This document shows positions 58,351 to 64,000 of a DNA stretch of 64,000 nucleotides, piece by piece. Numbering within the stretch: position 1 is the first letter of the stretch; each line of letters begins with the position of its first letter. The stretch lies in the NCBI RefSeq assembly GCF_030272615.1, contig NC_081407.1, positions 376,892,877 through 376,956,876 of the forward strand, given 5' to 3'. This DNA is from Cryptomeria japonica. Taxonomy: Eukaryota > Streptophyta > Pinopsida > Cupressales > Cupressaceae. Position numbers and translations under genes: made by a program. Below the pieces are notes generated by a model that did not search any database, was not told where the DNA came from, and saw nothing but the letters and a program-made list of their open reading frames with translations.

Positions 58351-59483
58351 TTACATGATATTATGATAGAATTGTTCTTCCTTTCAATACAAAGATTGAT
58401 TGATTACAAATAAATATATTTAAATCTTTCCTTCTCTCTCCTCTCCTCTTACTGTTTGAAAATTTCAAAACTAAAATCCCCTTCCTACAAACTTAAAAAT
58501 ATACAACTTCCCTTATATCAAACACGTTTTTTTCTTCTTTATATCTTCCCCTCAAGTGAAATACATGTAAATAATATATTTACTTATTCAATTTCCTATT
58601 CCCTAAAAGGTTTGAAAAATATATCCCTTAAATTAAATAAGTTTTTTAATATCTTTACTCTTTGATTCAATAGAATTTAAAATTTACTTACTAAATCCTT
58701 TTTTTTTAATAAAAAAATCTAAAAAATACATATACAAATTATAAAAACCAAAAAAACCTAATTTTACCCTTTAAGTTGTAAATTCCACCATTAATATTTT
58801 TTAAGAATTAAGAAAACACAATTACAAAATATAATTAAAAACTATGACAAAGTCATCAAAATACAAACAATAATTACAAAATACAAACAATAATTACAAA
58901 CCAAAGAAGGAGCAAAAATTACAGTCAATAGCAGCCAAGATTACAGTCAATGCCTCAATAACTTCTTACCGTCTTCACAGTTTCACTTTACCAGATACGG
59001 CATTAGTGTAAATTAATTCATAAATCAGATCTGTGGTTCGAATCCCACCGATTTTTCCCATACGAGATTTTGCAGAATCATCTTCAACAATGTAAACTTG
59101 AGAAGGAAAATAAGCAATTAATGCCATAGCAAGAGAAGCAATAAACTTAATATATCAAAATTTGAAAACCTGAAAAACTTTTGGAAACAAAATTCTTAAC
59201 TGATTTTCAAAGGCTGTTTCTGTAATCTTCCTTTATACAAGTAAACCTAAACTGTTTGGAGCAGGACAATCAGGACTCAAAGTATTAAATATCTAACTTT
59301 TCATTGGCAGCTCAATTAGTATAAGCCAATCCATCTACAGACCGGATGTCAAAATAAAACATGCCCTCATATAAAACATGCCCTTTTGATTCACATAGTA
59401 ATCAACTGAAAATAGTGAGAGAGAAAGCCTGATGACATCTTCATTCAGCGAAGAACAGTGCTTATGATGGGAATGCAAGAAAT
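58351..59483. other. AT-rich DNA without a gene; one tRNA-like B box
   Basis: CT-rich then A-rich stretch. At 59035-59045 GGTTCGAATCC matches the tRNA promoter B box exactly, but no paired A box or cloverleaf could be made around it. AATACAAACAATAATTACAA is duplicated at 58860-58900. Confidence 0.45.
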
Positions 59484-59726
59484 TCATGTTGCAGCTTGCT
59501 GACACCCTTTCCTAACACAGGAGACGATGCCCACTGACTTGGCATCCAGATGCTTCAAGATTTCTTCCAGAATATCCACATTGTTGCCAAATATTGCATG
59601 GCTTGTATGGGAACTAGAGTTATCAGCTGTGACTTCACGTCCTGCAACTTTTTGTACTTTGGACTCCATGGATTCCCCCACCGTGCGCATTCTTTGAATG
59701 GTATACCATTCAAAATATGTTACCAT
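59484..59726 (-). pseudogene. F-box protein gene fragment
   Basis: The frame likely starts at the internal Met (MESKVQKVAGREVTADNSSS) and reads NVDILEEILKHLDAKSVGIV then SCVRKGCQQAAT before a stop. This matches an F-box (x-LxEILxxLDxKSLxxxSCVCKxW). F-box proteins bring substrates to SCF ubiquitin ligases. Only about the first 60-80 residues exist and the frame stops right after the F-box where the substrate part should follow. It could be a first exon or a dead fragment. The Trp after CKG is Cys here. Confidence 0.5.
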
Positions 59727-59739
59727 AAAATGGGTAACA

Positions 59740-60557
59740 TAGTTTGAATGGTATAGTGGGATGGTTAGATTTTGGTATTATGATTTTTGTTTCTAAAATT
59801 GTTATTGCTGAATGTTTATATTCAAGATAACATTTCTTATATATGAATTTACAAATGATAACAATTAAATTATAATATTGTAATTCTTATTGATATTGAT
59901 GAATGTCTATATTGAAAATGAGGTCTTCATATATATTATCAATTTATAACTCCAAGATAAAACAATTGCCCATGAGACTTGTAGCCCATGAGACTTTAGT
60001 CTATGGGTATCAGACAGGAAAATTGCAGAGGATCCAAATATAACAAGTCATGTACCAACTTACCAAGTCTTTTTTAATTTATTTGTTTGGGTGTACATTT
60101 GTATCTGGCATTAGAGTTCAAACGTATTGTTGAACAAGCCAGGTCGTAGGTCAAATGTTTTAAACTGTGGCTGTTGTCAGCCACTCGTTTGGACATTTTA
60201 ATGTAGGCTTAATTAATGTAACAGTTTGAAGTGCCGTCTATTTTGTCAGACACAAAAACATGTGTCAAAGTTCGAATCACTGTAACAGTCTCAATTACCA
60301 AGATATATGCCAAGTTCGAATCTATAATATATAGAGTAATCTATTATATTTATTTTATGTTAACCTTTCATTTTATTGCTGGATTATATAGTACTTAAAT
60401 TGGACTGCTTGTTTCAAGCCTCGGCTTGGTGCCTTAATTATTAATTATTATTCAAATAAGGTCTTTTGATCATTTTGTTATGATGAAAGATAAATCTTAG
60501 CACTACTTATGAAAGGTTAGTCATCTTCTAATTGGAGAATCTTAGTACTATATCTTA
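59740..60557. other. AT-rich flank of the LTR element
   Basis: No gene seen. Contains two short AGTTCGAATC words (60268, 60312). It ends with the target duplication ATTTT (60558-60562). Confidence 0.5.
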
Positions 60558-60562
60558 ATTTT

Positions 60563-60820
60563 TGTTGGGATGTGAAGCCCAACGGTCACATGACCTTTTG
60601 GCTCCCTAGACTCTTCGATTCATACTTGAATATGAATGTATAAATATGCGTGCAGTCTATGTATTAGATGATTTGGATATTGGTTAATAGCTGATTTCCC
60701 TACTTGAGAGTGGACGTAGGTATTTGTCAAACCATTGTAAATCGTGTCTCGTGTCTCATTCTTTATTTCCGTTTTTCTTTCATTGTTTTATGTTATTTCT
60801 TTGCTCGATTTAAACTAACA
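60563..60820 (+). repeat. 5' LTR with TATA-like promoter
   Basis: TGTTGGGATG to CTAACA. GTATAAATATG near 60638 is a likely TATA box. Confidence 0.9.
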
Positions 60821-60821
60821 A

Positions 60822-60835
60822 TTTGTATCAGAGCC
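60822..60835 (+). promoter_or_regulatory. primer-binding site
   Basis: TTTGTATCAGAGCC, one G short of the usual copia TTTGGTATCAGAGCC, complementary to initiator tRNA-Met. Confidence 0.8.
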
Positions 60836-60854
60836 TAGGTTGGCTTGAGTAGAG

Positions 60855-61911
60855 ATGGAGGAGGAAGAAAAAGGTAAAATTAATAACTTCTATGATATGA
60901 CTGTGCTTCAAGCGTTGTGTACATTGGTGGGATGGCTGGAAGAAAGAGGGGAACTTAGTTGAAGAGGAGAATCCAGCGAAAGAGAAGGATGTTGGGATTC
61001 TTATTTGCTTCTCTCTTGAACCACCTTTGGCACTTATTGGCCAAATTGTTAATGGCCGGGAAGTTGTTGGTATTCGTGTGGTGAAGGTTAAACCCCATGA
61101 TGCCTCGGTTGGAATTTCTTGGCAGAAAGATGCTAGGGAAGAAGCCGATGTTGAAGAAGAAGAGCTCAAAAGATTTTGGGAGAAAGAGTGTCTGCCATCG
61201 GAAACCCAAGTTGAATCTGTGGTTGATTTTGCCTCCCAAGATGAGGAGGTTGCAGATTGGAGTAAGGTAGCAGGGCAAGGAAGCCTCAGAGTAATTGTGA
61301 CTTTAGAGAGCTTTGCAGATGGCATGGCCTTGGAAAAAATAAAGAGTCACTGCCATGATGATGAAGACAACCTTTGCATAGACATTTTCATAGAAGAATA
61401 TGAGCCTATGGATTTGGATGATGAAGTGTAGGACAAAACATGGTTTTCTGGTTTGAAGCAGAAGCAACCATTAACGAGAGCCGAGGACAGTGGGCATCAC
61501 TCCAAGCGGTTTCAGGCGTCACATGAAGAGAGGGGAGATATGGTTCATCAAGTTGATTGGATGGATGTGGATGATAGTGTCAACGTGGATGATGAGGAGC
61601 CTGAGGTTGAGAAGAGTTGCGTGAAGAAGCAACTTGAATCAACAGTTGAGAGTAATGTCGAGATGGAGATTCCCCCTGCTCCCGAAGTGCCCTTGGAAGT
61701 TGTAAAAACTAAAGTGCTAAATGTGGCCGTGGCTGTCACTGTGAAAGACATAGACATTGTGAAGGAACATCAGATCATGGAAGCAATGCTCGTCTCCCAG
61801 TTGAAGGATGAGGTCACTGTGAAACATAAGGACATTAAGGAGCTCCCTTGTTTTGATGGGAAACCAGAGTATAGTGTGGAGGCGATGCCGCTGGAGGAGT
61901 GCAAGGCATGA
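60855..61911 (+). pseudogene. charged ORF(s) of unknown origin in the LTR element
   Basis: A start at 60855 (MEEEEKGKINNFYDMTVLQA) is followed by a frame change. Frame 61027-61431 reads LIGQIVNGREVVGIRVVKVK, EEELKRFWEKECLPSETQVE and GQGSLRVIVTLESFADGM. After a TAG, 61453-61911 reads an acidic stretch (DWMDVDDSVNVDDEEPEVEK) and a Val/Lys/Glu-rich end. I recognise no domain. It may be the element's own leader ORF or a further captured gene. Two stops in phase at 61430 and 61909. Confidence 0.45.
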
Positions 61912-62068
61912 AATGTTGTGTTGCCTGTGGTGACAGATAAAATTCTGGAACATAGTCTGAAAGACGTCATTAAACTACAGCTAATGAACAATTTTTTTGT
62001 ATATGGAAGATGAAAGGGAAGAATATACGATGACATAAAAGGAGGCCAGATCTGTTGGTTCTTCGCAG

Positions 62069-62512
62069 TTGTGGGTCTTAGAGTTAAGAGACAAAGACAG
62101 AGTCTCACGCCTGCAACATGGCATGGTGTCAATTTGCGTTAGAAGGCGAGAAATGGAGGATGTCAAGAGCATCGTTTCGTTGTTCGTGGCTGAAGTCGAT
62201 GGAGTCTACATTGTTTTGGGGGTCTTTGATGGCCATGGCAGATTTCAGGCGACTTTGCACTACAAGGAGCGGATCCATGAGCCCTTTTATGTGAGGGCAG
62301 AGGAGGTCACAGAATCGAGTGATTTTAAGAAACATCATTTGCCCCTAGCTTGCATCCAGAAGATTATGAAAGCGGACGAGGATGTGCACATGATATCTGC
62401 AGAAGCCCCTTTTGTGTTCGCCAAAGCTTGCGAGGACCACCAATCAAAAAGTGATGATTGTTTTGCCCATGTTTTGATGACGGATTTGTTGAAGAAGTTG
62501 GTAATTTTGTAG
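62069..62512 (+). pseudogene. chimeric ORF: PP2C phosphatase piece fused to NF-YC piece
   Basis: One open frame of 147 codons. Residues about 19-80 read [27 protein letters not shown] and YKERIHEPF, the RRREMED and FDGHG metal-binding motifs of plant PP2C phosphatases. Residues about 84-115 read [20 protein letters not shown] and [17 protein letters not shown], the histone-fold start of NF-YC (usual form [20 protein letters not shown]). A short unassigned tail follows. Neither domain is complete. PP2C lacks its later Asp residues and NF-YC its second half, so neither activity is expected. The in-frame join is striking. Confidence 0.75.
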
Positions 62513-62514
62513 AA

Positions 62515-62850
62515 TTCAGTGGGTTTGTAGCAGAGCATGTTGGTGACCAAAAAATAGTTGTTTTTTACGAGATTAAGGAATCCGGGCAACGTATTTAGGA
62601 TTGCATACAAACAAATGACAAGAAGGCATTGCTGGACATAGCAGTTGGTCCTCCAATAGCTATGCTGAAGGTTTTTAATGTTGTTCATGGGTTGGAGAGG
62701 TTGTTGTTGTCGGATCTGAGACTGATAGAGCACTATGCAAAGGACGAGTGTCTAATTCTGGCTCAAATTAGTGTGCAAGAGATAGTAGAAGGATGCTTGC
62801 TAAAACACCTGTTTGCATTTAATCGAAACATTACAGTTGGTTGGCCATTT
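62515..62850 (+). pseudogene. unassigned captured piece
   Basis: Frame 62629-62853 and its upstream continuation read FVAEHVGDQKIVVFYEIKES, ALLDIAVGPPIAMLKVFNVV and HGLERLLLSDLRLI. The block VFxVVHGLExLLLSD has a faint likeness to plant exocyst-type subunits (EXO70), which I cannot confirm. No full domain. Confidence 0.3.
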
Positions 62851-62864
62851 TGATTGGTATTTGA

Positions 62865-62890
62865 ATGATGATGATGATGATGATGATGAT
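62865..62890 (+). repeat. (GAT)n microsatellite
   Basis: About eight GAT units inside the captured region, coding an Asp run in one frame. Confidence 0.85.
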
Positions 62891-62899
62891 ATGGATTTC

Positions 62900-63415
62900 C
62901 AGAAAGTAACAGATTTGAATGTAATGCATTTTGATTGTTTCGGTGCTCCAACCGTTTCGTCTGACGATAATGATAAGGATGTGACGGTTCTGTTGTCTAT
63001 TGGTACCACTGAATAGGCGATGATTCTGATTGGCGAGCGTAGTCCTTTAGAGGGGAGCTTGGGGCCAGAAACTACCAGTGGCAAGGTTTGCATATGTTGT
63101 TTGACTGTTATCAAGGAATATCAAAATAATTCAGAAGCCAATAAAACCACTTTCCCATTGGGATGGTTCCACACCGGCCATATCGGTTATCTTGACAAGG
63201 ACGGTTATCTTTTCTTGATCGATAGAATCAAGGAGTCCATTCACATTGGAGGGGAGAAAATATCACCATCGAAGGTAGATGCAGTGTTGTTATCTCTCCC
63301 GACGGTTGTCCAAGCCATGGCTTTTGGAATTGTCAATGAACAATACGACGAAGAGATGAATGTCGTCGTGGTTCTTCAAGAAAACATGATGGTTTTATTA
63401 ATGAAGATCATTTAA
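62900..63415 (+). pseudogene. acyl-CoA synthetase (AAE3-like) gene piece
   Basis: The frame 63020-63415 reads GKVCICCLTVIKEYQNNSEA, GWFHTGHIGYLDKDGYLFLI, DRIKESIHIGGEKISPSKVD and AVLLSLPTVVQAMAFGIVNE. These are the A5-A8 blocks of AMP-forming synthetases (usual GWFHTGDxGYxDxDGY and GRIKExIxxGGEKISPxEVD), closest in my reading to plant oxalyl-CoA synthetase AAE3. The Asp of GWFHTGD is His, a residue needed for ATP ribose binding. Just upstream, VTVLLSIGTTE (62978-63012) may be a remnant of the P-loop block. The AMP-binding N-terminal half is missing. Confidence 0.75.
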
Positions 63416-63717
63416 TTGTGAACTATAAAAAGAATTTGGCGAATCAAGCGTGCTTCAACTTGCAGGAGGAGAAAAACAACGAAGATTATAGATTTTAGAT
63501 TTTATGTTAAGGGCGAGCATAGGAGCAGGAGTCCATCAAGTAATAAGAGATGAGGTTTTCGATTCAGATTTGGTTTGGAGAAGACTCATTCAAAGTGTGC
63601 TAGAACAGAGTATGGAAAAGTTAAAATCTTCCATGGGTCTGGTTCCATAAGGATCAAAACGGAGAGCAGGGGATGTCACGGTGCATGACTGTGTCGGTTG
63701 GTCTTCACGGGGGAGAT

Positions 63718-63975
63718 TGTTGAGATGTGAAGCCCAACAGACACGTGACCTTTTGGCTCCCTCAACTCTTCTATTCATACTTGAATATGAATGTATAAAT
63801 ATGTGTGCAGTCTATGTACTAGATGATTTGGATATTGGTTAATAGATGATTTCCCTGCTTGAGAGTGGACGTAGGCATTTGCTGAACCACTGTAAATCGT
63901 GTCTGGTGTCTCATTCTTTAATTTTGTTTTTCTTTCATTGTTTTATGTTATTTCTCTGCTCAATTTAAACTGACT
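63718..63975 (+). repeat. 3' LTR
   Basis: Starts TGTTGAGATG just after the purine tract and ends ...AAACTGACT; the terminal CA of the left LTR is CT here. Confidence 0.9.
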
Positions 63976-64000
63976 ATTTTTACCTTTAATTTAATCTGGG

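Larger units (their letters stand above)
60563..63975 (+). mobile_element. complete non-autonomous copia-type LTR retrotransposon carrying host-gene pieces
   Basis: It has equal LTRs of 258 bp (60563-60820 and 63718-63975), the 5-bp duplication ATTTT (60558-60562, 63976-63980), a primer site close to copia form (TTTGTATCAGAGCC, 60822-60835) and a purine tract GGGGGAGA (63709-63716). No gag, protease, integrase or RT is found in the 2.9-kb inside. In their place are an unknown charged ORF, a PP2C piece, an NF-YC piece, an unknown piece and an acyl-CoA synthetase piece, all on the plus strand. The LTRs differ at about 24 of 258 sites, so it is old. Confidence 0.9.

Noticed and set aside
59031-59060. 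tRNA gene or SINE suggested by GGTTCGAATCC
   Set aside because: Exact B box, but no A box at suitable distance, no acceptor pairing and no A-rich tail found.
62515-62850. Firm EXO70 assignment for the piece between NF-YC and the synthetase
   Set aside because: Only one short block looks similar from memory. Too weak, so it is left as unassigned.

Overview
This is nuclear DNA of a land plant. It is AT-rich, almost entirely transposable-element sequence, and contains no intact host gene that I can support. The great age of most copies, the Tat-like Ty3/gypsy lineage, plant-mobile-domain genes and sparse genes suggest a large repeat-filled genome. A gymnosperm is my best guess, but that is inference and the sequence does not prove it. 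Nearly every coding region carries stops or frameshifts.

Layout, left to right. (1) 1-9795, minus strand: 5' half of a Ty3/gypsy (Tat-like) element, copy A, with LTR, PBS, long leader, gag, protease, G-patch-like segment and start of RT. Its gag holds an old LINE 3'-end insertion. (2) 9.8-15.2 kb: AT-rich repeats, then a decayed unknown minus-strand gene (13442-14745) and a decayed repeat polypeptide. (3) 15.19-18.5 kb: two inverted copies of part of a DRM-type (de novo) DNA methyltransferase gene 50 bp apart, embedded in a 138-bp satellite whose every unit folds into a long hairpin, ending in an inverted repeat and ATGT microsatellites. (4) 19.4-21.4 kb: a deleted copia element with inverted LTRs. 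(5) 21.4-25.9 kb: two LINEs facing each other. (6) 25.9-27.6 kb: an AT-rich repeat, family C. (7) 27.8-46.76 kb, minus strand: copy B of the gypsy family, complete at its 3' end. It carries an antisense plant-mobile-domain (PMD) gene with its own TATA box next to the 3' LTR, and holds a copia-type solo LTR and a 2.6-kb LTR element nested in it. (8) 46.76-50 kb: second copy of the copia/LINE chimera. (9) 50.15-58.35 kb: second C copy, inverted, broken by a 1-kb LINE 3' end and by a 5.2-kb LINE that itself contains a chromovirus integrase fragment between inverted arms. (10) 58.4-60.5 kb: AT-rich DNA with an F-box gene fragment. (11) 60563-63975: a complete non-autonomous LTR retrotransposon (perfect 5-bp TSD, PBS, PPT) with no gag-pol, whose interior is a patchwork of captured host-gene pieces (PP2C phosphatase, NF-YC, acyl-CoA synthetase).

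Most promising for follow-up: the methyltransferase inverted repeat inside hairpin satellite DNA (a possible source of hairpin RNA against a silencing gene); the multi-gene-capturing LTR element with an in-frame PP2C-to-NF-YC fusion; and LINEs that carry an extra ORF beyond the RNase H domain, seen in two different families here.
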